Assembly: GCA_001179505.1 (NCBI GenBank)
Contig: CDMY01000326.1
Coordinates: forward strand, 89,751-119,751
DNA: 30,001 nt
Direction of reading: 5' to 3'
Origin: Vitrella brassicaformis
Taxonomy: Eukaryota; Sar; Vitrellaceae
Shown here piece after piece: positions 1 through 10,243 of this stretch. The notes under the pieces were generated by a model. It was not told the origin of the DNA. It was given only the letters and a program-made list of their open reading frames with translations, and made no database searches. Made by a program: the position numbers and the translations under genes. Within the stretch, counting starts at the first letter, position 1. Every line of letters starts with the position of its first letter.

Positions 1-420
1 GGCGTCAAGGGCGTCACACCACCATCCACAGGTGCGGAGAGACCTCGACACATCACTCACAAGGAGGGGCGGAAAGGCAATCGACCTGTGTGTGTGTGCT
101 GATGGTATGCAGGCCCTCGTTTTGCCACACTGCAGCACACCAGCCATGCAATGCATCGACACACGCAAGCAAACAGGTACTAACACATACATGGAGATGA
201 GAATAAGCCAGACAGGAAGATCATAGCGTACTTACACAAGACGCTGCTAGGTAGGTCCGCACACGCCATCCATTCCACTCGTTCATTCATTCCGTGCTGT
301 GTCGGTGTGCCTGCCTGCCTGCTTGCCTGCAGATATGTGTGTGATGAGGCGACTTCGGTCGTAGCCGAACGAAGAGAATAGAAACGAAGGAAAAGGAGAA
401 ACGGAAAAGAAAGAAGAAAC
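1..420. other. Left edge, no gene recognised
   Basis: No convincing coding region is visible. Short open frames on both strands are low complexity and match nothing I recognise. The stretch contains CCTGCCTGCCTGC-type and TG/CA-rich runs like the spacers elsewhere in the window. On the minus strand it lies just past the probable 3' end of the Helitron, so it may be the flanking host sequence. Confidence 0.5.
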
Positions 421-421
421 C

Positions 422-449
422 TTAGAGGGCGAGGCCGCCGAAGGCGGCC
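422..449 (-). other. Candidate Helitron 3' end: GC hairpin plus CTAA
   Basis: A perfect 7-bp stem (GGCCGCC / GGCGGCC, 433-439 with 443-449) encloses a 3-nt loop. On the minus strand it is followed after 7 nt by CTAA. Helitron 3' ends carry a short GC hairpin about 10 nt before CTRR. The next base is G rather than the T expected from A^T insertion, so the assignment is tentative. Confidence 0.45.
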
Positions 450-471
450 GAGCCCAGGCTTCGACTGCACA

Positions 472-1815
472 AGGGGACACGGCTCGATTGAACCTCAGGT
501 TGCGCAAGTTGGGCGGCTGGATGGTGAAGTTGATGCGTGGCAGCACAAAGGTGTTCTACTGTGAGCTGCCTCCCCCGACCTTCTGCACCTCGATCATGCT
601 GCTGCCTCGCGGCCCCTTGTAGATGACCTTCTCGTTGTTGGACAGCCCGTAGCGCCAAGACATGTTGCGCAGCACCAGGCATACCACGCCTCGCTTGAGC
701 TGCAGAGTGTGGGGCGGCTTGGGGGACTCGTTCTGACCCGCGAGGAAGTCCTCGTCATGGTGGCCTGCCTGGTAGTCCTCCTCAAGATAGCGCTCGCGAG
801 CGACATGCGTGCAGAGCTGGCCGTCCATGCGGTCGATGATAGTGTTGTTGATGGCGTCCACTGCCTCATTCGTCGGACACAGGATGGCTCGGCTGGCGCA
901 TGCTCGAGGATCACGCTCGTAGAGCCGGTCAGGGAATGCGAACTCGATGGCGTCCTCCTGGCTGTGGGAGTGTTGCTGATCGAGCTCGATCCAGTCGGAG
1001 GCGTCTTCGGGGCGCAGGGAGGGGTCCTTCTCAACGAATGAATCTGCACGAAACGTCGCTGGCGCCCGTCGCCCACCTGAAGAGACACGCATACAGGCAG
1101 ACCCAGACACATGCACCATGCGATGTACACACACATGTCCGGATGCGGTACCTTGAGGCACATGTTCGTGTATGCGGTGTCATTCTTTGAGCGCATGATC
1201 TGCTTCAACTCACGCACAATGAACTCGTCGTACAGGTCAGACGACCGCAAAGACGCGTGGAAGATTGTTGTCTCGTTGCAGTCCTCGTGTCGCGGCAGCA
1301 CGAGCGGGAGCTGCCGGAAGTCGCCCGCACAAACGAAGACCTTGCCGCCGAACGGCAGATTGCATTCCATGATGTCTTGCAGCATAAGGTCGACCGCTTC
1401 GATACACTTCCGGTGCGCCATGCTGCAGGAAGGGATGGATGGATGGATGCAAACGAAGAGACTGGACGCGTTATGATGTGCGGCCCCGAACCTACCTGAT
1501 CTCGTCCCACACGATGACCTTGGCCTTTCGCAGCAGGTCGGCCTTCTGCGAAGTTCTGCTCACTGTGCAGCGCAGGTTCTCCTTCATTATGTCGTCCACC
1601 ACGGGGATCTTATGCAGGCCGTGAGCAGTGTGTCCACCGACATAGTTGAGAGCCGCGAGTGCAGTGGTTGCGGAGGCGAGGGCGATGTCGCCGCGGCTGC
1701 GCACGGCCGAGAGCACGCAGCGCAGAACAGTCGTCTTCCCCGCACCACCTGACCGGTCGCAGACACAGGAGGAACGATGAGCGATGCTTGCCTGCATGGA
1801 ACCATTTGTGTACCT
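472..1815 (-). other. PIF1-like helicase region of the Helitron, broken
   Basis: Walker A (PGGAGKTTV) is assembled across the intron 1813-1749, Walker B (WDEIS) across 1495-1423, and GDFRQLPLV follows at about 1,330-1,310. After the intron 1151-1077 the phase-matched frame starts VGDGRQRRF, which fits Helitron helicases. The recognisable continuation (ADSFVEKD, then ILCPTNEAVDAIN and GVVCLVLRNMSWRYGL) is in a different frame, so there is a single-frame shift between about 1,076 and 1,020. A TAG at 558-556 interrupts the end, followed by in-frame similarity (FVLPRINFTIQ). The C-terminal motif normally reading like AMTINKSQGQ is missing. Confidence 0.75.
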
Positions 1816-3161
1816 GGCGCCTTGATGAGCAGACAAAAAGGCTCCGGGCTGTCACCGTTGCGGGGGTAGATGTGGGCCATGATGTCCTCAAACACTTCCT
1901 TCTGCTCGGCGACCTTCTCGACCATGTCATGCACCCTGTCGTAGCTTTGCCTGATAGTGGTGAGGCTGCCGTAGCTCTTGCGCTCGGTTTGCTCTTCAGC
2001 AGGGATGTGCTGTGGCTCTGGCGGGCCGCATTCTGTGTTGGTCATGCCGCACTCCTGGAGGTCCTCACAGATCTCCCGTAACAGGCGCTCGTAAGCTGCC
2101 TCAGGATCGTCGACTTCCTCGTAATCGTCCACCATAAACTCGCGGTACTTCTCCAAGATGTCGGCGGCGGCACACTCGTGGTTGAGGATCAGCACGACGA
2201 ATAAGAAGCGCAGCTGATAGGGCAGGACAGCTTGCTCTTCGACGGCCTCTCTCATGACGTTCTCGACGTAGGTCTGCCCCTCCAGTAGCCCTGCTGCCTT
2301 CGCAGCTTGGCTGAAGGTTGAGTAGCAGGTCCCATCGATAGTGCGAATCGCCTGAGAGACACATTGAAGACACACAGCAACGATCGAACCATCGCTGCCA
2401 TATGCATACTCTGTGTCTCCGCCACTTACCTCAAAGCTCCCCTTTGCCTGAGAGCCCTTCAGAAGCAGTCGAAGGTAGTAGCGCTCTCCCTGCATCGCGA
2501 AGGCGCTCTGCAGCCGCGTGCAGTGCTGTTCCCAGCGCCGCCGCTGATAAAAGCCGTGGCCCGTCTTGGTGCGCATCTCACGGGCTGTCGCCGACTCGTG
2601 GGCATCAGCATTCTCGCCCGCCATATCCGCTTCTTGTGGGTCTCGAGCTCGGTCCTTCTTCATCGCAAAGCGACGGAAGAACTGCTGATAAGTCATCTGA
2701 TCGAAGTCCACGTCCTCATTGTTGATTCTCCTGGTGGCGTCCGGCCGATTCAGCCAGTGATCGATCATGCTGAGGCCGGGCATGAAGACCCGCCCCGTCT
2801 CGCCTCGCCCCGACACTCGTTGAACGACTGGTCGCTCGGCCGGGAGGTAAACGAGCAGCGTCGTCACGGACGGCTGAGTCCAGTGGATCTGATGGCCGAA
2901 GATGCGGTGGCACGCCTCGCTGGCACAAAGGACGCGGCCCTGCTGGTAGTCGCGGATCTCGTCTCGTTGTTGCTCTTGCGCTGGATGTGCAGTCTGGTGG
3001 TTGGTGAGGAGCGACGCCACCTGTTGCCGGCGTCGCTTCTTCTGCTGCTCGGATTCGGAAGCCTCGCCGGCATCCGCCTTGGCCGCTCGCTGCTTGCGCT
3101 TCTTCTCGTGCTCCACGCTGATGAGAAAGGCGCTCTTCTCGGGCTTGTACATGTACTTATA

Positions 3162-3807
3162 CCTGCAGACCGACACACGCAAGCAGCAGCAGAGAAGCCA
3201 CTCCAATGTGGGTTTCTCTCTTGGCTTGTTGTCTCACTGTCTGCGTTGTCTCTGCCTGCGTACATGTAGCTGATGACATTCGTAGAGGCAGCGCAGTCGA
3301 CGTACAAATGACAGTTGAACTCGGCAAGCAGCTCGGGGGAGTACGGTGGCACCCACCTATCCTCCTCGTGGCGTCGCCGGTACACGCAACGGCCTCGCCC
3401 GTCGAAGTGCGTCTCGTCGCAGAGCGGCTGAGGGAAGCCGTACTTGCACCGCTCGGCCACTGGCTCGTTCGCATTCCTGCAGCGGTGATACTCGCGCAGG
3501 CTCGCCTCGTCCCTGCATCGCGCGCTGCACTTGTGGACCATGAAGCTCTCCACGAGCTTCCTGAGCTGCGGATTATGCCGAGGCATCTCGCCGCAGACGA
3601 ACTTGTCCACATCAGCACCGCAGCTCGGGTGCTCTTCATTGCGCACGCTGATGTGCGCGTGGCTGAGCCCTCGCTTCTGGTACTCGATCACAGCCATCAG
3701 ATAGAGAGCTCGGCTGAGGGGGCCGTCCCGGAGACGCTGCAGCAGCGAGCGTAGCTTGAGGTGGAAGACACGACTGGTCAAGTCGGGGCGATCATACGCT
3801 GTTTGCC
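3162..3807 (-). other. Helitron HUH replication-initiator (Rep) domain
   Basis: The exon 3807-3264 begins GQTAYDRPDLTSRVFHLKL and contains the His-hydrophobic-His motif GLSHAHI at about 3,670-3,650. It then runs through a Cys/His-rich stretch to PYSPELLAEFNCHLYVD. The tyrosine motif is split by the intron 3263-3163 and joins in frame as SYMY-KYMYK; it matches the two-tyrosine motif that nicks and religates DNA in rolling-circle transposition. Reading continues after the intron with KPEKSAFL and, further on, SEACHRIFGHQIHW, both typical of Helitron proteins. This is the best preserved part of the element. Confidence 0.85.
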
Positions 3808-6209
3808 CTGCGCAGCCACAGCCAGCCGAACGCACATAGGCATTGATCCATGCAAGTAAGCCGCCGGATTGTGTCTCCCTCACTCACTGCCACACTTACC
3901 CGATTGAAGCTTCTCCTGGATCTCGGGCCAGTTGCCATTGCATGTGATGATGATGAACCACGACGGCTTGCCGTACTGCGCAACGATAGCAAAGGCGTCC
4001 TGACAGAGTCGCTTGTAATACCGCTCGCTGCCCACGAAGCTGCCTGGCAGCAGAACAAAGCCTCCCTTGGCCTGCTCCGTCACATCCACCCCATCACATT
4101 CGAAGTCATCCTGCATTTCTCGCGCAGCGCTGTCCCGCTCCTTCTCTGCCTCGCTCAGCTTCAGCACGTCGCTGCCGCATGTAACGCATCTGTGTCCAGT
4201 AGCGGTCCTACCGCTTCACGTGCCCCTCCAGGATGTCGCGGTCCGTCCACGCCCGCGTGTAGAACTTGCGATCGATCATGTCCTTAATCTCGGAGCTCTC
4301 GGCAAACAGATGGAAGTTGCCTCTGAAAAGGAGACAGGCACACACAGCAACACAGGGATGCACTTGCCCTGATCTTCGCGTGGCTGTCAGACAGACAGCG
4401 TGTCTCCTCTTGCCGACCTTTATTCCACAGGCATCGATGGATACCACCCGGGAGTGCCCTTCAGGAACAGCAGCGGGTACTGGAGCGGCTCGTACACATG
4501 CGAGAGCACATCGACGAACTCCATCGCATCGCCTCTGTGCCCCGACCTCTTCAAAGAGATGAAGACCTTCCGCTGCTGTGGAAGGTAGGCGGACGTCGAG
4601 CAGGGCAGGACGATGCAGACGTCGTCTGCTTCTGGCTTGAACTTGAACTGCAGGATGATGTCCTGCCGGCCGTTCTCTGCTAACCGGCCGAAAGCATGAA
4701 GGTCTCGTACGAACGGATTGTTCTCATGGAGTATTTCCTGACACAGTGACAGACACACACAAAGCACCCGCTGTCTGTCTCTCCCTGCACGCCGTTAAAA
4801 GATGTGTGTCACCTTGAGTTGATCGATTAGGTACTTATAGATCTCTTGCTCTCTCGCCGACCTGCCGCCCATCTCGCCGACTCGTTTGTCCAGCTCTTTT
4901 TTGGCTCCAGCATTATCGAACATAAGCCCTACAATCGGATGGTCCTCGGCTGACAGGATGCGATGATAGACACGGCCGTGGATCGTCATGTTCCCCCAGT
5001 CGTGGGGGATTGACGCTGCCAAGTCAGAGTTGCCATCGAATCCGATCGCTGTCATGGCGAAGCTGTTGTTCAGCGACAGCGACTTGTCTCGCAGCTGCTT
5101 GCCATATCGCGACGCCACCAGATCCTGCAGCTCTTTTGGCACCGGAAGGTTGTCGAGCACCGTCTTGCCTTGCTGACAGCAGAAAGATGCACCATCTCCC
5201 TCCCACACCAGAGCATCGCAGTGCGGGCACGCCTTGCGCTTCGGCAGCCGATGCAAGGCTGGGAAGGCCCTCGTCGGATCCAACAGGGGCTGATCGCATG
5301 CTGCGCTCTCTGCAAACACACAGATAGACACGGACACACACATCAACCGAGCACGACGGAAACTTGCACACCGACCCACCGGGATAGTGCCGCTTGACCA
5401 ACTCTCCGAGGCATCGGACAGCCCGGTCGACGCCGCTTTCACCGCCCGCCGAGTGGCACCCCTCACCCGAAAGCGCCTCACGATCGTCAACTGCAACGGG
5501 TCCTTAGGCTTCAAATGCACTTCGAAGCGATGCCTCGTGAAGCTAAGCCAGCACAGCCGCCTGCTCATCCCCTGCGCCTTGTGGTGCTCTCTCAGCAGCT
5601 CTTGCGCGAGCCGCGTCGCACTCTCGCGCGTCAGGTCCGGCTCGCGTACGTCGGTCTCCATCTCAACCGCGCCCTCCTCGCTATCGCTGTCCATGCCAGG
5701 ACAGGACGCATAGTACTCCTCGTACTTGCCTCGGATGCTCTCGAAGGCCACCAGTAGCCCCTCCTCTGTCATGGGGCGCGGCTTCTCGCGGAAACAGACA
5801 GGCTTGGGCAGCAGCTCACCAGATGCTGGGTTGTCGGTTATCCTGCAGTGAAAGCGCTGCGCCGTCCAGTTCCAGGATATCGGTGGGCGCTGCGTGATGA
5901 GGCACGTTTGACGATACGCGGCAATGAGAGCGTTGGCTCGCTCTTCTGCTTCTGAAACGCAAACAGAACCACACGTGACCGTCACCGTCTGTTCATATCC
6001 TCTTCCTCGCATGTCACCTTCGGCTCTCAAGTAGCGAGGCTTTTCGTTCGGCGCCCGCTCGTCAACCTTGACCCTTTTAGCGGCCCTACCCGATCGAGAC
6101 ACAGTCGATGACTGTCGCCGTCGCTTCGTTTTCCCGGAAACGCTGCTCTTCGCGCTGACCGCTGGCCGCGACGATGCTGCCGGCTGTGTGGTGGATGGCT
6201 GTTGCTGCT

Positions 6210-6720
6210 GCTGCATGGCTCGCCGGACGTAGTCGAAGTGGTGATTCTCGTAGTTCAATAGGATCATAGTCGATCGGTCATCAAAGGCACCAGACTGGCA
6301 GTCGAAGACGCCTGGCTGAGACCCACGCCCCACGAGCTCATACAAATAACTGGCGAGCCGCTTGTTCCCGGAATCGAGCACAATCACGACGCACTTAAGC
6401 CCGAGCGCATACAACGATGCCGCAACAACACCCTCATCTGGCCATGTTGGCGCTTGCAAGCCCCACCGGATCCACCACTCCTGTGCGACCATCCCTCGGA
6501 GCTGTGCGAGAGCATTCGGAAACATGTCCCTCAAGTACACCACCTCCTGACCTTGCGGGAGCTGTGCCGTGGCGAACTCTCTCTCCAACACCGATAAGAT
6601 GTAACGCTTCAGCAGCAATGGGTCGCTCGTTGGGTGCACGCACCCGCTGCACGTGTCTTGTAGCTGCTGTGCTAGACAATGGAAGAAGCAGTGGTTGTCT
6701 TTCGGCTGCTCGATGACCAT
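6210..6720 (-). other. OTU-like cysteine protease domain within the Helitron protein
   Basis: This part of the transposase reads PKDNHCFFHCLAQQL, with the Asp-x-x-Cys arrangement that opens OTU deubiquitinase catalytic sites (Cys near 6,690). About 150 residues later it reads LNYENHHFDYV, matching the catalytic-His end of OTU domains. A poly-Gln run and a basic KTKRRRQ segment follow. OTU proteases cleave ubiquitin-type conjugates; their role in Helitrons is not established. Both catalytic positions are present, so this module looks intact although the helicase is not. Confidence 0.75.
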
Positions 6721-7836
6721 CAAAGGGATGCGCAGCGAAGCGAGCTGCCTCGTCAAAGACCCTCCCGTCTCATCGAACGCTACCCCTCCCTCCACTGGCT
6801 GACGAAGCACCTGCTGCACAGCAGCTCTCGCCTGCTCCAACTGCCGCCGCCGAGCCAGCTGCGGGCCGCTCGGCGCCCTCGAAGGGCGCCGCTTTCGCGC
6901 ATAAGGGTTGCCGCGAATTGCACGAATCAGTTGGTTTCGCCTCTTCCGCAACCCACGGGACGATCGCAGCCACACAATGTCCTGCAGCAGCCCAGTGGGT
7001 ATGTCCCGCAGCGAGTCATGAGAACGCACACCTGAAGCAGCACCATGAAGCAGTAAAGCAAATGAGTGCCGGCAAGACAAACACAGAAATGCAATGTCCC
7101 CCACTCCTTCATTTTCGTTTTCATTTGCATTCTCACCATCCAGGAAGCGTCAAAACGCCTTGGCATCGACACCCCCCCTCGAGTCAGCAGCGACTGATGC
7201 CATGGAGGACACCCACTACCCTGCCAACGCTTACGTGCGTAACGTAGGAGTACCAAGGGCTTATCGCTAACAGCAGTAGGAAGCTCGACACCGTCCTCGA
7301 GATGAACTGGCCCATCTGTACTCGTCCCTGCCACATACACACATACGCGCAGACAATGAAGAGAATGAGTGTCCCCTCCCCCCGACAGATACGCCGCGTA
7401 CGTTGTACGAACCTGGCCTGCCAGCGAACGACGCAGCACCTGCACATGTATAATTACAGCCTGCCACGCAGGTGAAGCCCTCGCGAGAGAGAGGGCGGCC
7501 TGCAGCCACACACAACAACGCACTCCGCGAGCACTGGCCATCCGTCCTGCGCCCATTACCATCTTCAGTTCCCAGCAGGACGCACACAACCACACAGAAG
7601 AGAAGTCCAAAGAAGGCACCCGTCCTCAGCATCATCACCCTTCACACCTCAGCAGGATCACTCGTTACGGTTGCCATTTATGCCTTTGTTGCCTCTACAG
7701 CTATGGCCCAAGGACGCCCCGAATGACCCAGATTCTGATCGAATTGCACTATGCTCGCGAGATACTGTGCCGCGCGACTCAAGAAGCAGACCGTTCGAAC
7801 CACCAGCAGGCGCTTGACATCGTGATGAAGCCGAAA

Positions 7837-7870
7837 AAGAAACCCTAAATGTGTACCTTTAGGGTTTCTT
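7837..7870. repeat. Telomere-like inverted repeat
   Basis: Two 13-nt arms (AAGAAACCCTAAA and TTTAGGGTTTCTT) are exact inverted complements around an 8-nt loop. Each arm contains one CCCTAAA/TTTAGGG unit, the telomere repeat of plants and several algae. At about 7910-7936 follows AAACCCTAAATCCTAAACCCC, a degenerate run of the same unit. Confidence 0.8.
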
Positions 7871-7966
7871 GCACGGTTAGCTAGTGGGGAGATCTGGGCC
7901 AATGGGACGTTCAAACCCTAAATCCTAAACCCCAACCGAGCTGCTTCTGGCTTCTCTGCGGCAACC

Positions 7967-7973
7967 TATAAAG
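7967..7973 (+). promoter_or_regulatory. Possible TATA-like element upstream of P1
   Basis: TATAAAG lies about 130 nt upstream of the proposed P1 start codon at 8,099. This is sequence resemblance only; core promoter motifs of this organism are not known to me. Confidence 0.2.
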
Positions 7974-8041
7974 ACGTGCGCCGAGGTGGCGTTATCAACC
8001 TTATTACTGTGCCCGCTCCAGCTCGAGCTCCTCGGGATCCA

Positions 8042-8072
8042 CGGCCGCCGGAGGCGGCCGGCACAATACTAG
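8042..8072 (+). other. GC hairpin followed by CTAG
   Basis: An 8-bp perfect stem (CGGCCGCC 8042-8049, GGCGGCCG 8053-8060) with loop GGA is followed after 8 nt by CTAG (8069-8072) and then T. Stem sequence, loop size and spacing resemble the hairpin at 433-449 on the other strand. It could be the 3' end of a second, plus-oriented Helitron or a subterminal hairpin of the same element. Confidence 0.4.
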
Positions 8073-8098
8073 TCAACGGCAGAAAGGCAATCAAAGCG

Positions 8099-10243
8099 AT
8101 GAGCATCATGTCGGGCGCGTCCCTGTCGCCGCCCATGACGGGCTGTGAGGCGGCCGACAGGCTGATCCGCCGTGCCCGCAGGTCATTTGACGACATTGTG
8201 GCGGCCAAGGAGAGGGCCCAGGCGGACGTGGAGGCCATCGCCAATGAGATGTCCGCCATGGTGGCGGCCAAAGGCGGCGTGTGGCAGCTCACCGACACCG
8301 AGGGAGAGATCATGGTCAATGCCGGTAAAGACGGGACGGAACAGACAGGCAGAAATGGGCATATGTGTGTGGTGCAAATGTCCGTCACTCTCTCACTCTC
8401 TCTGTGTGTGTGTGTGTGTCTGACCAGGCGGTGTGGTCTTCCCAGTGAGTCGGCGCGCCCTGTTGATGCCCTTCATGAAGCGGCGATACATCTCAGTGCT
8501 GCTGATGCATCACGCGGGCGGCCTGCCCAAGGATCCCGACGGCCACCTCTACCTCGAGACGTCATCGGCATACTTCGAGGCCTTCTGGGACGAGCTGACC
8601 CTCTACCAGACTGGCCGTACCGACACCGTGACCCTGCCGGCATCCAAGGCGTCAGATCCCCTTTACAACGACTACCACGCCCTCTTCATGAGTGAGATCA
8701 GCTGCTACTCGGCCCCCCAGCAGACCTCCGCTGCAGCCACGGCCGCGCCGATGGAGGTCGACGGCCACACACCCGACACACAGCCGGCCGACACATCCGA
8801 TGAGATGCAGCAGCACATCCGTGAGTGTGAGGAGGCCCTCCGGGCCCATGGGGCCGCCATGGTGGGGCTGCGGGCGGTGCGCGATGACATCCAGCGGTTC
8901 CTGACGGCCATGGAGCCCTTCTTCGCCAGCCGACACGCCGAGGACAATGCCATTCTGAGCCTGACCATCCACAGCCGGAAGGTGTCGATCATGCGGAAGA
9001 GCCTGGAGCGGCTCGGCCACAACCACCCCCTGCTGACACGCTTCTCGACGTAAGAATGACACACAGACACAGAAAGAGGGGGACGAGGGGATGATGCGCA
9101 TTGGTGTTGGTGTCGGTTCTGATGGTGGTCAGGACGCCCCCCTGTTTTGCCGACCGTTCTGTGCGGCAGACGCCCACCAAGTGCTTCATGGCGGCGGTGG
9201 AGTTTGCGCGCTGCATCGCCACCATGCCCACCGAACGGCTTATCCGCCCGCCACTCGTCGAGGAGGGCGACAAGCGTCACTTCGTAGAGGACATCGTAAG
9301 TGAGACACACAGAGAGGGCGGCACACACAGGAAGGAGCTGCTGTGTTGGTCATGTGTCGTGTGTCAGGAGATGTATGGGTTGAAGTACCAGCCCCTCTGC
9401 AATGGCGTGACGAGTGGCGACTTCGTCATCGAGACGGCCGAGGAGTGGGGCAAAGTCATCGACATGACCGGCAAACACTCACCCACAGCCACACTCATCT
9501 ACAAGTGAACCCGGCCAGAGGGAAAGAGACACACAGAGATCGTTGTGGTGCATGTTGATGTCAGGTCGAGTCGCGACACGCTTTCGTATGCCTCCCTCTT
9601 CAACAAGGTGGTGGGCAAGGGCGGCCTCCTGTTCGCCATCAAGCAGGGCGACACACATCGCTTCGGATGCTTCATCGACGGCGAGATCGAACCACCTGCT
9701 GACCCCACAGAGACCAACCAGTACAGGGCGCCAGTCGTCTTCTTTTCGCTGTCGGGTGCGTACGAGACGCCCACGAAGATCGAGCTGCCGGAGGAGAGGC
9801 AGTGGGTGGAGGTGGCCGGCACACAGGGGGCGGTGGAGGACCCAAAGTGGCTGCCGCTTGCCAATGTGGCCATCGCCCGCGGTTACCTGTGCCTTGGCTT
9901 TGCCATGCCAGGTCCGGCGGCCGACCTCAGCCGCTGCTGTCAGTGGATTGAGGAGCAGCAGCTGCCGGCGGAGGGATACAGAGGGAATCGTAGATGGATG
10001 GCTAGCACGGACATTGATTCCCTCGACTATAATGGTGCGGTGGTCGGTTCCCTCGGCAGCAGTTTCGTTTTCACCTGCAGGGAGCTGGAGGTGTGGCACA
10101 TCACAGCGGTGAGTGGGAGGCAGCGAGGAACAAAAGCAGAGAGAGAGAGAGAGAGGCGGAAACAACAGTGCACTTCATTGACTTGCTGCATCCTCATGTG
10201 ATGCGTGTATGTCGCTGTGTGTGTGCAGGGGACCAGCTGCTGA
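8099..10243 (+). CDS. P1: BTB(KCTD-type)-TLDc protein, divergent member
   Basis: Exons 8099-8324, 8428-9049, 9133-9295, 9368-9504, 9565-10108 and 10229-10243 join in phase to 568 residues. A short helical, Ala/Glu-rich N-terminus (about 25-60) precedes a T1/KCTD-type BTB domain (about 69-165). Its usual NVGGT is NAGGV here, split by intron 1; the core GGLPKDPDGHLYLE follows. After a helical middle region comes the linker MYGLKYQP...TAEEWGKV, then TLDc (about 381-564) with SSRDTLSY, FSLSGAYETPTKIEL, GFAMPGPAADLS and the closing ELEVWHI. The last exon encodes only GTSC and a stop. BTB domains of this class self-assemble and often recruit cullin-3; TLDc domains occur in oxidation-resistance and V-ATPase-interacting proteins. 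The actual function is unknown. An in-frame upstream start at 7,976 is possible. Unlike P2-P6, it has an extra intron between the middle region and MYGL. Confidence 0.8.
8403..8419 (+). repeat. (TG)n microsatellite in P1 intron 1
   Basis: About eight TG units form most of the 3' part of the first P1 intron, just before the acceptor ACCAG. TG/TC-rich intron ends of this kind recur through the window. Confidence 0.8.

Larger units (their letters stand above)
472..7031 (-). pseudogene. Helitron RepHel transposase with N-terminal OTU module, multi-exon, disrupted
   Basis: The reading runs from 7,031 down to about 472. Introns supported by splice motifs and phase are 6017-5952, about 5393-5290, 4812-4738, 3899-3808, 3263-3163, 2429-2352, 1813-1749, 1495-1423 and 1151-1077. 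Two junctions, near 4,445-4,340 and 4,213-4,170, are uncertain; the second would be an unusually short intron of about 43 nt. Landmarks are the OTU motif DNHC with a distal His; CPHCDALVW and FCCQQGK; YEPLQYPLLF; ITCNGNWPEI; QKRGLSHAHI (HUH); YMYKYMYK (Rep tyrosines); PGGAGKTTV (Walker A); WDEIS (Walker B); and AGDFRQLPLV. The 1076 exon needs a different phase from the one its donor supplies, a TAG (558-556) falls in frame, and homology stops at about 472, before the last helicase motifs. The 5' exon upstream of 7,031 was not resolved: the acceptor needs phase 1, but the best donor (about 7,135, GTGAGA) gives phase 0. Confidence 0.85.
422..7104 (-). mobile_element. Degenerate autonomous Helitron with OTU, HUH Rep and PIF1-like helicase modules
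   Basis: Reading the minus strand from high to low coordinates gives, in order: an OTU-like protease module, a CxxC-type Cys-rich helitron N-terminal module, the helitron-like N domain, the HUH/two-tyrosine Rep domain and a PIF1-like helicase. That order is diagnostic of Helitron RepHel proteins, which move by rolling-circle transposition. OTU domains are known in some animal and protist Helitron2/Helentron-type elements. At the low-coordinate end a GC hairpin (433-449) is followed after 7 nt by CTAA (425-422, minus), as expected for a Helitron 3' end (hairpin then CTRR). The 5' terminus was not located; 7,104 is only the limit of the open frame. No AP endonuclease domain was seen. The element looks inactive because of lesions in the helicase part. 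Confidence 0.85.
7105..8098. other. Spacer between Helitron and BTB-TLDc array
   Basis: No recognisable gene. The region holds probable unresolved 5' sequence of the Helitron (7,105-7,330, minus), a plus-strand open frame (7369-7848) with no recognisable domain, a telomere-like inverted repeat (7837-7870) and a second telomere-like stretch (about 7910-7936). A GC hairpin (8042-8060) lies just before the first array gene. Confidence 0.5.

Noticed and set aside
594-1076. Phase-0 continuation of the Helitron helicase after the 1151-1077 intron
   Set aside because: After a short plausible start (VGDGRQRRF) it becomes low-complexity Ser/Thr/Arg sequence, while another frame carries the conserved helicase text. 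Interpreted as a frameshift, not a new C-terminus.
2364-3269. 301-codon plus-strand frame opposite the Helitron
   Set aside because: Antisense shadow of the GC-rich transposase exon; the minus strand carries the recognisable domain.
7369-7848. 159-codon plus-strand open frame before P1
   Set aside because: No recognisable domain and a TG/CA-biased composition; it ends in the telomere-like inverted repeat.
9479-10165. 228-codon minus-strand frame opposite P1
   Set aside because: Antisense shadow of the TLDc exon; the same shadow appears opposite the other paralogs.
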